DNA of 64,000 bases, from the NCBI GenBank assembly GCA_020633495.1, contig JACKDR010000002.1, positions 463,293 through 527,292 of the forward strand. The letters are read 5' to 3'. The stretch comes from Kofleriaceae bacterium (lineage in GTDB: Bacteria > Myxococcota_A > Polyangia > Haliangiales > Haliangiaceae). The notes beneath the pieces are model-generated. The model did no database searches. It was not told the DNA's origin and saw only the letters and a list, made by a program, of their open reading frames with translations. Below are positions 1 to 9,188 of this stretch, in pieces. The position numbers and the translations under genes are program-made. The number at the start of each line of letters is the position of its first letter. Position 1 is the stretch's first letter.

Positions 1-134
1 AGCTCGTCGATCGACGCCAGCGGGCGGCGTCGCTCGGCGTAGTGGATCATGCCGACCGCGGCGCCGCCGGGCGGCAGCAGCAGCAGGCCCTTGGGGCGGG
101 TGGTCGTGGACCAGCCGGCGGGGGTCGCGAACAT
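1..134 (-). CDS. Hypothetical protein, N-terminal fragment cut by window edge
   Basis: Forty-four codons are visible from the ATG at 134 to the window edge. A good ribosome site (GAGGAG) lies 8 nt before the ATG. The visible part has a short hydrophobic stretch (GLLLLPPGGAAVGM) followed by a basic patch (AERRRPL). It starts 46 bases after the stop of the Gly/Ala-rich gene at 181-927, so the two are probably co-transcribed. I do not recognise the family; too little is visible to propose a function. Confidence 0.6.
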   Translation of the reverse strand, partial: MFATPAGWSTTTRPKGLLLLPPGGAAVGMIHYAERRRPLASIDE

Positions 135-180
135 CGTGGGCTCCTCGTCGGGACAGCGGGGGGACGGCGCGGCGTGGTGG

Positions 181-927
181 TCAGTCGAAGAGGCCGCCGA
201 CCCAGCTGGCGCCGGCCTTGGCCAGGCCGTACTCGGCCTTCGCCGCGCCCACCCAGGGATCGGCGACGCCGGTCAGGCCGAGCAGGGCCGCTGGCGCCGA
301 CAGGCCGGCGGTCACCGCGCCACCGAGGAAGCTCGGCGAGCCGTCGCCGAAGGTCTCGTCGACCCAGTGGCCGGCGTTGGAGGCCGCGTCCATCGGCGTG
401 TTGTTGTGGCCCGCCGAGTCGGTGCCCCACATCGGTGACGACAGCAGCTTGTTGTCGGCGAGGTGCGCCAGCCCGGTGCCGATACCGAGGCCGACGACGC
501 CGGCGCCGGCCGCCGGCGCGACCGCGCTGAGGCCGAGCCCACCGGCGCCCGCGCCGGCGGCGCCCGCGCCGGCGGCCCCGCGCCGGCGGCCCCGTGCCGG
601 CGGCGCCCGCCCCGGCGCCGCCGAGCAGGCACTCGATCACCGCGCCCGCGCCTCGATCGTGCCGGCGGCGCCGCCGACCATGCCGAGCGCGCCCTGCAGC
701 CCGGTCGTGACGTCACCCTTCTCGTAGCCTTCGTACAGCTCGTGCGCGCCCAGCGCGACCCCGAGGGGGCCCATGGGGATGCCGAGCGCACGGGCGCCGG
801 CGCCGAGCGCGTGGTGCGCGGCGCCGATGCCGACGTCGGTGACGGCGTGCAGGATGCCCGCGGCGCTGAAGAAGCCGCCGTCGTCCTCGTGAGGCTCGTG
901 AGGTTCGTGGCCACCGTCATCTGACAT
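181..927 (-). CDS. Gly/Ala-rich hypothetical protein, reading frame disturbed in a G-run region
   Basis: The start is the ATG at 927, with AAGGAGAC 3-10 nt upstream (beginning MSDDGGHEPHEPHEDD). The same frame carries the clear C-terminal part that ends WVGGLFD at 181. Between them an in-frame TGA lies at 637-639, and the frame between about 575 and 645 is atypically Arg/Pro-rich. The neighbouring frame there reads sensibly (VIECLLGGAGAGAAGTG). Three single-G losses, near 576-579, 590-593 and 640-646, would restore one continuous Gly/Ala-rich protein of about 249 residues. The early part (HALGAGARALGIPMGPLGVALGA region) and late part are hydrophobic with small residues, like membrane-inserting leader domains. 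The family is not recognised; a secreted or toxin-associated role is only a guess. Confidence 0.55.
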
Positions 928-1133
928 CGTGTCTCCTTGGATCGGGTCGTGTGCGAGCGCGCCGGGCGCGCGCTCGTCGTGGACCGCGGGCAAGTGCACG
1001 CGACGTGCCCGCAGCGCCGCACACGATCATGGGCGGTTGCGCGCGCGCGTCGGTCGCGCGCGGGCGTACCACCCGGCGCCGGTACGTCGTCGCGGTACGC
1101 CCGGGTACGGGGCCGGCCGCGCTGTCGCCGTCG

Positions 1134-2680
1134 CTAGTGCACCACGCGCAGCTCGGTCTCCGAGCAGCGGTGGCAGGCGCCGAGGTCGGCGTGGAACTCG
1201 ACCGCGGGGGACGTGCGGCCGCAGAACCGGCAGGTGTGGATCACGACCGGGCGGTCGGCGACGTGGCCGACGACGTCGCGGAGCGCCTCGATCAGCGCGC
1301 GGCCGGCGCCGGCGACGACGCGCAGGTCGTCGAGGTCGACCGCGGCGGCGTCGTGACCGACGGTGCCGCGGCGGTGCGGGTGCGGCCAGCCGTCGAGCTC
1401 GTACTGGACGCGGAGCCGATCCGCGGTCGCGATGACCCGGGTGCCCGGGCCGTACCACCACCGCTCGCCGCCCGGCGTGCGGGGCGACGCGTCGAGCCAG
1501 CCGTCGGCGTCGGACGGCCAGCGCGTGACCGCGGCCAGGCCGGCGGCGCGCAGCGCGGCGTCGACGTCGAGGCGGCGGCCGCCGTCGCCGGTGGCGACGC
1601 ACGCCACGGCGCGGGCGACGCCGGCGGCGATCGCCTCGGCGGCGGCGAGGCGCTGGCCGGCGCCGAGGAGCCAGCGGATCGGCCCGGTGGTGACCGTCCG
1701 GCGGTGACGTCGATCGACACGTCGACCGCGGCGCCGACCAGCGCGATCCGCCCGGTCACGGGGTCGCGCGGTTCGGGGTACGCGGCGAGCGCACCCGACA
1801 GCAGCGTCGGCCAGTCGCCGGCGGCGATCGTCGCCGGCGACGCGACCACCGCGGGCGCCGGCGGCGCCGCGCCGGTCAGCGGCGGCGTCGCGGTCGCGCG
1901 CACCGGCGCGCCGCCGACCAGCTCGACGTCGAGCCGCTCCTCGGGCGGCGCCGCGGGCACCGCCACCCCGAGCACCGGCGCCGCCGGCAGCAGCGCCGCC
2001 AGCTCGGCGACGGCGGTGCCGATCGCCGGCGGCTCGGCGTCGGCCGCGGTGACGCGCCGGTGCCAGGCGCGGAACGCCGGCCGCCACGGCACGTCGTCGA
2101 GCCCCGGCGCGTCGAGCATGGCCGCGGCGATCGCCGCGTAGGCCTGGACGTCGGCCGCCGGCGACACCTCGGGCACGTCGCCCTGGCCGACCGCGATGTC
2201 GAGCGCGACCAGGCCCAGGTCGAGGACCTCGACGGCGGCGCCGTCGGGATCGGTGTGCAGGACGCGGCGCGCGTCGAGCGCACCGTGCGCGACGCCGCGC
2301 GCGTGGGCCGCCGCGATCGCGTCGCCCAGGCTGCGCAGCGAGCGCGCCAGCGTCGCCACCGCCAGCGTCGGGCAGCTGCGCCGCCACGAGTCGATGGACT
2401 CGAACGGCGACCACGCGCGCGCGATCCACAGCGCGCCCAGCGCGGGGTCGTGGCCGAAGCCGAGCAGCGCGGGGTAGGCGGCGTGGTCGAGCCCGGCGGG
2501 TCGCAGCCGGGTCTCCCAGCGATCGAGCTGCTCGTGCGACGGCGGCCGCGGGCACGCGATCAGCGTCAGCCGCGCGGCGGCGCCGTGACCGGTCGCCTTG
2601 GCCTCGACGCGGGGCGCGCCGGTGATCGCGCGCTGCACGGTCCACGCACCACCGACGATCGTGCCTCGGGACAGGCTCAT
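1134..2680 (-). CDS. Pseudokinase with C-terminal zinc ribbon, one frameshift
   Basis: The start is the ATG at 2680 (MSLSRGTIVGG); TACGCT lies 6 nt before it and there is no Shine-Dalgarno. The first ~325 codons follow the layout of a Hanks-type Ser/Thr kinase, but key residues are missing. The catalytic HRD-K-N loop reads HGALDARRVL, DFG reads DLG, and no glycine loop or VAIK lysine is apparent. The frame breaks near 1697-1702 and resumes one base out of phase (VTTGPIRWLLGAGQRL). The resumed part runs to TAG at 1134 through a Trp/Arg-rich domain and ends in a CxxC...CxxC zinc-ribbon-like tail (CRFCG ... CHRC). One added G gives about 515 residues. It is likely a scaffold or regulatory protein rather than an active kinase. 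Confidence 0.65.
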
Positions 2681-2718
2681 GCCCCGAGCGTACCGAGCCG
2701 CGGCGGCGATGGCCAGCG

Positions 2719-4113
2719 TCAGCCCAGGACCTTGCCCGGGTTGAGCAGGCCGCGCGGATCGAGCGCGGCCTTGATCGCGCGCATCATCGCGATCTCGTCG
2801 GGAGATCGGCTGTACCCCAGCCACTCCCGCTTGAGCAGGCCGATGCCGTGCTCCGCCGACACGCTGCCGCGGTGCGTCTTCACCAGCTCGAACATGTCGC
2901 GATCGGCGTCGTGGACCCGGGCCAGGAACTCGTCCTTGCTCATGTCGTCGGGCTTCATCCAGTTGACGTGCAGGTTGCCGTCGCCGATGTGGCCGAACAG
3001 ACAGATCTCCCAGCCCGGGTAACGCGCGGCGAACACGGCGTCGAGCTCGGCGCAGAACGCCTCGAGCGCGGCGACGGGTAGTGCGATGTCGTTCTTGTGC
3101 GGCATGCCGGTCGCCGACAGGCTCTCGCTGATGCCCTCGCGCAGCTGCCACAGCTCGGCCGCCTGGGTCGCGCTCTGCGCCAGCACGCCGTCGATCGCGA
3201 GGTCGCGCTCGAACACCGACGCGACCCAGGCCTCGACGTCCTCGCGCTCGGCGTCCTCGACCTCGACCAGGACGTAGGCGTCGCTGGGCTGATCGAACGG
3301 CGAGCGCAGCGCGCGGTGGCGCAGCAGGCGATCGAGGCTGCGCTGGGTGAAGAACTCGAACGCGGCCAGGGTCAGCTCGCTGTGGCGGACGTCGCGGAAC
3401 AGGCGCAGCACGCCGGCGAGGCCGTCGACCGCGAAGACCATGACGTCGAGGCGCCGCGGCCGCGGCGCCAGCTTGAGCGTCGCCTCGGTGATGACGCCGA
3501 GCGTGCCCTCGCTGCCGATGAACAGCTGCCGCAGATCGACGCCGGTGTTGTTCTTCTCGAGCGCGCCGCCGAGCTCGAGCACGGTGCCGTCGATCAGCAC
3601 GACCTGCAGGCCGAGCACCCACTGCCGGGTCAGGCCGTAGCGGATGACCTTGACGCCGCCGGCGTTGGTCGCGATGTTGCCGCCGATCTGGCTCGACCCC
3701 TTCGACGCGAAGTCGACCGGCCAGGTCAGGCCGTGGGCGGCGCAGCGCTCGTGGACCTCGGCGGTGATCGCGCCGGCCTGGACCCGCACGGTGGCGCCGA
3801 CGACGTCGACCGGATCGATCCGGCGCATGCGCTCGAGCGACAGCACCAGCTCGCCGTCGCGGGCGACGGCGCCGCCGGCCAGCCCGGTGCGGCCGCCCGA
3901 CGGCACGACCCGGACCCCGGCGGCGTCGCAGGCGCGCAGGATCGCCGCGACCTCGTCGGTCGAGCGCGGCCACGCCACCGCCGCGGGCGCCGGCGCGTAG
4001 ACCTTGGTCCAGTCGCGGCCGTAGGTGGCGAGGTCGGCGGGATCGACCGAGATCCGATCGTCGCCGAGCCGGCGCAGCTCGTCGAGGAAGCCGGAGGGCA
4101 GCGCGGCGGTCAT
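2719..4113 (-). CDS. FAD-linked oxidase, D-lactate / D-2-hydroxyacid dehydrogenase type (GlcD family)
   Basis: This is a 464-residue flavoprotein expected to oxidise a D-2-hydroxyacid (lactate, glycolate or 2-hydroxyglutarate) and pass electrons to a quinone or other acceptor. The N-terminal FAD_binding_4 domain (about residues 35-215) shows the PSGGRTGLAGGAV and GNIATNAGGVKVIRYG motifs. The C-terminal FAD-oxidase_C domain (about 220-464) shows GHIGDGNLHVN and SAEHGIG, the metal/substrate-binding signatures of this group. Length is normal for the family. I chose the ATG at 4113 (MTAALPSG), which has TACAGT 6 nt upstream, over the GTG at 4128. It lies alone between unrelated same-strand genes, so the exact substrate cannot be read from context. 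Confidence 0.9.
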   Translation of the reverse strand: MTAALPSGFLDELRRLGDDRISVDPADLATYGRDWTKVYAPAPAAVAWPRSTDEVAAILRACDAAGVRVVPSGGRTGLAGGAVARDGELVLSLERMRRIDPVDVVGATVRVQAGAITAEVHERCAAHGLTWPVDFASKGSSQIGGNIATNAGGVKVIRYGLTRQWVLGLQVVLIDGTVLELGGALEKNNTGVDLRQLFIGSEGTLGVITEATLKLAPRPRRLDVMVFAVDGLAGVLRLFRDVRHSELTLAAFEFFTQRSLDRLLRHRALRSPFDQPSDAYVLVEVEDAEREDVEAWVASVFERDLAIDGVLAQSATQAAELWQLREGISESLSATGMPHKNDIALPVAALEAFCAELDAVFAARYPGWEICLFGHIGDGNLHVNWMKPDDMSKDEFLARVHDADRDMFELVKTHRGSVSAEHGIGLLKREWLGYSRSPDEIAMMRAIKAALDPRGLLNPGKVLG

Positions 4114-4159
4114 GCGCGGACTGTACACGCGCCGCCGGTCGCCGGCAGCTGGACGTGGT

Positions 4160-5305
4160 TCACGCCGCGTCGTCGGGGCCGCGGCCGACCTTCCACACCT
4201 TGCGGATCTTCTTGTACGGCTCGAACCCGGCGGCGTGGCCGCTGCCGAACTTGAGCTTGTGGTGGGGCAGCACCGCGTACTGGCCGCTGGCGAGCGCGAC
4301 CGCGTGGGCCAGGTGGTTGCCGGTCCACCACTCGATCGTGAACAGGTAGCGGCCGGCGACCCAGCGATCGGGGCGCTTGAAGTAGGCCAGGACCTCGCCG
4401 TCGAGGGCGGCGTGGCGGTGGACGACGAGCTGCTCGTCGGGGCAGTCGAAGTAGACCAGGTCGGCGAGCTCGAGGTCGGCGTCGGCGCCGAGCCGGGCCG
4501 GGTCGACCAGCGCGCTCGGCGGCACGTACGAGAACACCGCGCCGTCGCCGAGCAGCAGCTGGAAGGTCGGCGCCTCGCCCGGGTAGCTCGACACCACGAA
4601 CGCGGTGCACGGCGTGTAGGTGCCGACCCGCGCCGGATCCATGCCGTACAGGTACTCGGTGCGGACGTGGCAGCGCAGCGGCGGGATCGGCGCGTGGACC
4701 CGGGCCGGCGTCGGCGTCGGCGCCGCGGCGGTCGCCGCGGCGGCGGCGACCACCGGTGCCAGCGTCGCGATGGCGTCGTCGAGGGCGTCGTCGAGGGTGT
4801 CGCCGGGCTCGGCGCCGGCGTCGCCGCGGCGGAACGCGCCGAAGGTGTAGCGCAGCCGGGGCCCGGCGCCGGCCAGGCCGCAGCCGTCGAGCCACGCCAG
4901 GTAGGCGTCGATGACGTCGAGGCCGGCCTCGAAGCCGGTCGCGGTCAGCGCGGTGTTGCCGTGGGCCAGCGTCACCACCGCGTCGGTGCGCGGATCGAAG
5001 AGGTGGACGAAGTCGAACGGGTTGCGGACGCCCTCGATCACGCACGCGGTCAGGTCGTGGTGCGCGGCGAGGTGATCGAGGCAGACGAACGGATCGCGGG
5101 CCAGCTCGACCGTCGAGAACCGCGTGATCGCCTCGACGAACGCCTGGCGGGTCGCCGGCGTGCCGTCGCCGCGGCGGTCGGCGCCGGGGAACCGCGCCCG
5201 CACCCACGCCGACGCCGGCACGTGGGCCAGGCCGAGCGCCGCGGCCAGCCGCTGCGCCATCGGGGTCTTGCCCGACGCGCTGCGGCCCAGGACGAAGACC
5301 TTCAC
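4160..5305 (-). CDS. P-loop kinase-like NTPase with C-terminal extension
   Basis: The start is the GTG at 5305, overlapping the TGA of the upstream gene (GTGA), so translation is probably coupled. The N-terminus is a P-loop domain with Walker A GRSASGKT at residues 7-14, resembling small-molecule kinases or AAA_18-type proteins. An Ala/Pro-rich linker (about 205-225) leads to a second domain of about 160 residues rich in Tyr/Trp/His (HRHAALDGEVLAYFKRP; FTIEWWTGNHLAHAV), which I do not recognise. The protein is 381 residues. The two-part layout suggests a nucleotide-dependent enzyme with a separate recognition domain, but no substrate can be proposed. Confidence 0.75.
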   Translation of the reverse strand: MKVFVLGRSASGKTPMAQRLAAALGLAHVPASAWVRARFPGADRRGDGTPATRQAFVEAITRFSTVELARDPFVCLDHLAAHHDLTACVIEGVRNPFDFVHLFDPRTDAVVTLAHGNTALTATGFEAGLDVIDAYLAWLDGCGLAGAGPRLRYTFGAFRRGDAGAEPGDTLDDALDDAIATLAPVVAAAAATAAAPTPTPARVHAPIPPLRCHVRTEYLYGMDPARVGTYTPCTAFVVSSYPGEAPTFQLLLGDGAVFSYVPPSALVDPARLGADADLELADLVYFDCPDEQLVVHRHAALDGEVLAYFKRPDRWVAGRYLFTIEWWTGNHLAHAVALASGQYAVLPHHKLKFGSGHAAGFEPYKKIRKVWKVGRGPDDAA

Positions 5306-5808
5306 CGCGGGTTCCGCGCCGGGTGCCAGCGCTTCTGCAGCGGGTCGTACTCGGCGACGATCGCGAAGACGATGTGGCCGGTCGGCACCCACGCCGCCGA
5401 GGTCTGGCGGCAGATCATGCCGATGCCCTCGCGCGCCGTGCCGTCCTTGTACTCGACGTTGACGTACTTGGCCTCGAACTGATCCTCGGGGTACAGCGAC
5501 AGCTGCAGGTAGCGCTCGATGTGCCACCCGGCCTCGGTGATCGCGGCCTCGTCGCCCTCGGTGTAGGCGTCGCCGAAGGTCACCCGCGACCGCGGCAGGC
5601 ACTGGAACTCCCAGCCGAACTCGTAGGCGACCCGCTCCTCGAGGTACTGCTCGCGCCAGACCATGCCGAGGCGCTTGTTCTTGCGCAGCGTGCCCGAGGC
5701 GTGGCCGTCGACGAACTCGTCGGCGGACATCGTGCGCATGCCGACGACCCGCGCCAGCGTGGGCATCGCGGCCAGCTTCTCGTCGAGCGGGACGATCTTG
5801 GTCTCCAT
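5302..5808 (-). CDS. Conserved-looking hypothetical protein, 168 aa
   Basis: The start is the ATG at 5808, with a strong GGGGGAGGAGG ribosome site upstream. The product is soluble and mixed alpha/beta in appearance, with many aromatic and acidic residues (YEFGWEFQCLP; WHIERYLQLSLYPEDQFEAKYV). It has no signal peptide or membrane segment. Its stop overlaps the start of the P-loop gene by 4 nt, so the two form an operon and probably act together. The family is not recognised. Confidence 0.75.
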   Translation of the reverse strand: METKIVPLDEKLAAMPTLARVVGMRTMSADEFVDGHASGTLRKNKRLGMVWREQYLEERVAYEFGWEFQCLPRSRVTFGDAYTEGDEAAITEAGWHIERYLQLSLYPEDQFEAKYVNVEYKDGTAREGIGMICRQTSAAWVPTGHIVFAIVAEYDPLQKRWHPARNPR

Positions 5809-5847
5809 CGCGGCCTCCTCCCCCGAGGTCGCGACGATCGTACGCGA

Positions 5848-7257
5848 TCAGGCGCGGCGCGCGCGACCGCGGCGACGCAGGATCCCGAGCATCGCGACCA
5901 GCGCGAGGACGCCGGCGCCGGTGCCGCCGCCGCCGCCGGTCTGGCAGCAGCCGGTGCCGGGCTGGCCGCCGCCGCCGTCGTCGTCACCGCCGCCGCCCGC
6001 GCCGGCGTCGGGGCCGCCCGGGTCGCCGGGACCGACGCAGTCGCCGGTGTCGAGGTTGCAGCTCGAGCCGTTGCCGCACACGACGCCGTTGCAGGCGGTG
6101 CAGCCGGGCAGGCACACGCCGGTGAGGCAGGTCTGGCCCGACGGGCAGTCGACGTTGTCGCAGGGGTCGACGCAGGCGCCCTGGCGGCACACCAGGCCGG
6201 CGTCGCAGGTGACGCCGGTGCAGTTGCCGACGACGTCGTCGGTGCAGACCCCGCCCTCGTCGATCATGCCGTCGCAGTCGTTGTCGGCGCCGTCGCAGCC
6301 CTCCTCGGTGGCGTCGTAGACCTGGGTGCACTCGATCGACGAGCCGCGGCAGGTCGTGACGCCGTACTGGCAGACCCCGGGCTCGCCGGTCGAGCACGAC
6401 TCGCCGCCGCCCGAGCACTCGACGCCGGTGACGCTGGTGACGATGTCGGTGAAGTCGTTGTTGCTGCCGCCGTAGATGTCCTCCCAGGCGAAGAAGAACT
6501 TCCGCTCGGTGAGGACGCTGTCGTAGACGATCAGGTGGATCAGCGAGTCGGGGCCGTTGCTGTCGGGGTTGAGCTCGCGCTGCGAGTAGAAGACGTAGCC
6601 GTCGCCGCCGGCGAGGCGATCGACCTTGGCGCAGCAGTCGCCGCCGGCGCACTGGCCGGTGTTGCCGTGCTGCTCGGGGGTGGCGATGAAGAAGCCGATC
6701 TCGCCGCCGGTCCAGCGCGGGTCGTTGCGGACGTCGAGCACCGCCTCGGTGCCGCGCGTCGCGTTGCAGTCGAGCATCGGGAACAGCTCGGTCGGCGCCG
6801 GCGCGCTGCCGGTGACGTTGTACCAGCCGAAGATGTCGCCGAACCGGGCGGTGCCCCGCGACAGCAGCTTGAAGGTCAGCGCGCAGGTCGGCATGAACGT
6901 CTCGGGCTCGAGCGAGCCGTCGGTCCACGGGTCGAGGCCCTCGAGCTGCGACGGGATGCAGGTGTTGTCGTTGAACTCGTGATAGAGCGTGGTCTCGCAG
7001 GTGCCCTGCGGGATCGTGCAGTTGCCCTGCGACGGGCACGGATCGCCGACGTTGCAGCCGCCGCCGCTGTCGCAGACGCACGCCAGCTCGGCGGCGAGGC
7101 CGGTGGGGTGGCCGCTGTCGCAGCCCATCTGGCTGGGGATCTGGGCGCCGCCCGGCTGGTGCAGGACGTCGGCGGTGGCGGTGGGGACGAACAGGAGCAG
7201 GCCGAAGGTCCCGACGAGCGCAGCGCGCACGAGGGCCTTCGAGGGCGACGGCGACAT
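5848..7257 (-). CDS. MYXO-CTERM exported protein with DUF4114-like and MopE-like parts
   Basis: The start is the ATG at 7257 with GGAGGG upstream; an alternative GTG at 7272 would put the ribosome site inside the gene. The protein is 469 residues with a Sec signal peptide (about 1-29). A domain at about 180-280 ends in FFAWEDIYGGSNNDFTDIV, resembling the DUF4114 acidic motif (E-D-x2-G-x2-D/N-D-F-D). One MopE-like calcium-type motif follows (CDGADNDCDGMIDE, near 315), then Cys-rich EGF-like spacing (CxxGxxC units), a Gly/Asp linker, and a tripartite MYXO-CTERM tail with Cys-Cys, one hydrophobic helix and RRRGRARRA. It is probably delivered to and displayed at the cell surface. Confidence 0.88.
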   Translation of the reverse strand: MSPSPSKALVRAALVGTFGLLLFVPTATADVLHQPGGAQIPSQMGCDSGHPTGLAAELACVCDSGGGCNVGDPCPSQGNCTIPQGTCETTLYHEFNDNTCIPSQLEGLDPWTDGSLEPETFMPTCALTFKLLSRGTARFGDIFGWYNVTGSAPAPTELFPMLDCNATRGTEAVLDVRNDPRWTGGEIGFFIATPEQHGNTGQCAGGDCCAKVDRLAGGDGYVFYSQRELNPDSNGPDSLIHLIVYDSVLTERKFFFAWEDIYGGSNNDFTDIVTSVTGVECSGGGESCSTGEPGVCQYGVTTCRGSSIECTQVYDATEEGCDGADNDCDGMIDEGGVCTDDVVGNCTGVTCDAGLVCRQGACVDPCDNVDCPSGQTCLTGVCLPGCTACNGVVCGNGSSCNLDTGDCVGPGDPGGPDAGAGGGGDDDGGGGQPGTGCCQTGGGGGTGAGVLALVAMLGILRRRGRARRA

Positions 7258-7372
7258 GGAGACCCTCCGCACGGCCGGGCTGGGGGAGCCGTGTGGAGCC
7301 CGTTGCTACAAGCGACGTGCCACAGCTGAAGCGGCCTACTTGCCCGGATCCCCGTGGCCGGCGCCGGGAACC

Positions 7373-7422
7373 CGCGTTGCGATCGGCAACGCGCGCCCCA
7401 CCGACGTCGCGATCTCGCAACG
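7373..7422. promoter_or_regulatory. Paired CGTTGCG-type palindromes upstream of the MYXO-CTERM gene
   Basis: Two inverted repeats lie side by side. The first is CGCGTTGC-GATCG-GCAACGCG (7373-7393); the second is CGTCGCG-ATCT-CGCAACG (7405-7422). They are 115-165 nt upstream of the start at 7257 and share half-sites with palindromes at 9120-9136 and 18915-18933. They are candidate binding sites for a dimeric regulator; the spacing difference (4 versus 5) argues for caution. Confidence 0.4.
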
Positions 7423-7477
7423 TGCCGGCAACCTCGGCGACCGGCGCGCCGCGCGCCGCGCGTCGCGCGGCCGCGCG

Positions 7478-8968
7478 CTACAGGTCGAGCCCGTACAGGC
7501 TGCCCTGGGGCGCGCGGTCCGCGACCAGCTGCCGCATCGCCGCCGACAGCGCGACCTCGACGTCGAGGTCGGGGTCGGCCAGGCCGGCGGCGTCGGCGGC
7601 GAAGCGGACGTCGGCGGCGTCCATCACCGCCTGGGCGCCGGCGGGATCGACCGCGTAGGCCGCGGCGGCGTCGTGCATCCCCGACACCAGCAGGGCGAGC
7701 GCCGTCGTGGTCGCGACCGACGGCTGCGCGAACCACTGGCCGCGCTCGTCGATCGCGGCGCCGTCGCGGGCGACGTGGAGCTGCTGGCTGCGGACGTCGC
7801 CGCCCGGCGTCGTGAACGACAGGGTCAGGTCGGCGGCCAGGCCGTCGAGGGCGTCGACCGCGTCGGCGCGCAGCGACACCAGCAGGGCGCCGTGGCGCTT
7901 CGACAGGAACACGGTCGAGACGTCGAGGCCGGGATCCTCGCCGGGGCCGGTGGGGAAGCCGTAGGCGGTGTCGACCGCGAGGCCCGCCGACGGCGCGACG
8001 TCGAGGGTCAGGTCGTAGGCCAGCGGGGTCGTGAACCACGGGTACTCGTCGGCCATGAAGGTCTCGACGTCGGCGAACCGGAACAGGCTGAACGCGTTGG
8101 CGCCGCGCAGGTGCGCCATGCCCTGCAGGACCTCGGGCCCGATGCCGAGGCCGAGCGCGACCACCGTGATGTCGACGCCGGCGTCGGCGCCGGCCGCGAC
8201 CATGGCCTCGAAGTCGGACGACGACGTCGCGCCGACGTTGGGCTGGACGTCGGTGAACAGGACGATCCGGACGTTGTCGCGGCCGCGGCCGACGGCGTCG
8301 CGGCCGAGGTCGTAGGCGCGGCGCAGCCCGGCCTCCATGTCGGTCGAGCCGTCGGTCGACAGCCCGTCGATCGCGGCGTGGACCGCGGCGTGGTCGTCGC
8401 CGCGGTGCACCGGCAGCGCGGTCCGGACGTCGTTGCCGTAGGTGACGATCGCGACCTCGTCGGTGGCGCCGAGCTGATCGGCGAGCCGGTGCAGCAGGTC
8501 GCGCGACAGCGCGCCCGGCGACGGCTCGTCCTGGTAGTCCCAGCCCATCGAGCCCGAGACGTCGACCGTGAAGATGAACGTGGTCGCCGGGCGCTGCCAG
8601 GCGTCGGGATCGACGTTCGACGACAGCCCGACCTGGAGCCAGCCGCGCGGCTCGCCGCCGCGCCCGGGCGCGATCCCGGCGGCGGCGCGGACGCACAGCG
8701 GCTGGGTGCAGGCGTCGCCGGCGAGGCCGAGGTCGTGCTCGGCGAACATGCCCTCGACCAGCAGCGCCTCCGGCGGCGGCACCTGGCCGGCGGCGATCAG
8801 CTCGCGGGCGAAGTGCATGTCCTTGACGCCGCCCGGGGTGGCGCCGAAGTCGCCGCCGTAGTCGCCGCCGCCGCACGCGACCAGCGGGAGCGCGAGGGGC
8901 ACGGCGAGCAGCCAGGCCAGGGTGGCGAGCGGCGAGCGGGGCGGGCGGGGTGACGAGGAGCGGCGCAT
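7478..8968 (-). CDS. VWA-domain lipoprotein
   Basis: The start is the ATG at 8968 (MRRSSSPRPP); 496 residues. A signal peptide ends in a lipobox (LVAC), followed by a Gly-rich tether, so the protein is lipid-anchored. The von Willebrand A domain (about residues 128-300) carries the metal-ion site DVSGSM with further acidic positions (STDME; FTDVQPN). The C-terminal ~190 residues form a beta-rich region found after VWA in secreted proteins of this type. It stands alone, divergent from the lipoprotein gene at 9217. Metal-dependent protein binding at the envelope is the expected role; the partner is unknown. Confidence 0.85.
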   Translation of the reverse strand: MRRSSSPRPPRSPLATLAWLLAVPLALPLVACGGGDYGGDFGATPGGVKDMHFARELIAAGQVPPPEALLVEGMFAEHDLGLAGDACTQPLCVRAAAGIAPGRGGEPRGWLQVGLSSNVDPDAWQRPATTFIFTVDVSGSMGWDYQDEPSPGALSRDLLHRLADQLGATDEVAIVTYGNDVRTALPVHRGDDHAAVHAAIDGLSTDGSTDMEAGLRRAYDLGRDAVGRGRDNVRIVLFTDVQPNVGATSSSDFEAMVAAGADAGVDITVVALGLGIGPEVLQGMAHLRGANAFSLFRFADVETFMADEYPWFTTPLAYDLTLDVAPSAGLAVDTAYGFPTGPGEDPGLDVSTVFLSKRHGALLVSLRADAVDALDGLAADLTLSFTTPGGDVRSQQLHVARDGAAIDERGQWFAQPSVATTTALALLVSGMHDAAAAYAVDPAGAQAVMDAADVRFAADAAGLADPDLDVEVALSAAMRQLVADRAPQGSLYGLDL

Positions 8969-9045
8969 GCCCGTCGCTATCGCAAGGCCGGTGCCGCCGA
9001 GGCACGCGTGGTTCCGGGGACTTGCGGTGTCGACGTCGGGCCGTC

Positions 9046-9061
9046 GTCCGGCGATCCGGAC
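9046..9061. repeat. Palindrome GTCCGG-CGAT-CCGGAC
   Basis: Perfect 6-bp arms with a 4-nt centre, in the divergent gap between 8968 and 9217. The same arms with a 3-nt centre occur four times in 16822-17074 and once at 40712-40726, always between genes. Confidence 0.5.
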
Positions 9062-9119
9062 GCCGATGTCACGGCCGGTGCGCCGGCGTTGCCGTCTGGT
9101 GACGCCGCGACTGGCCACG

Positions 9120-9136
9120 CGTCGCGAACCGCAACG
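9120..9136. promoter_or_regulatory. CGTCGCG-AAC-CGCAACG near-palindrome in a divergent promoter gap
   Basis: The site is 17 nt long and, on the opposite strand, differs at one base from the palindrome at 18916-18932. It sits between the divergent starts at 8968 and 9217 and could control both. It is a candidate operator by sequence sharing only. Confidence 0.4.
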
Positions 9137-9188
9137 ACGCGATCGCGCGTCCGCGTCGAAGCCCGCTGGATCGCTGGCGTCGCGATCT

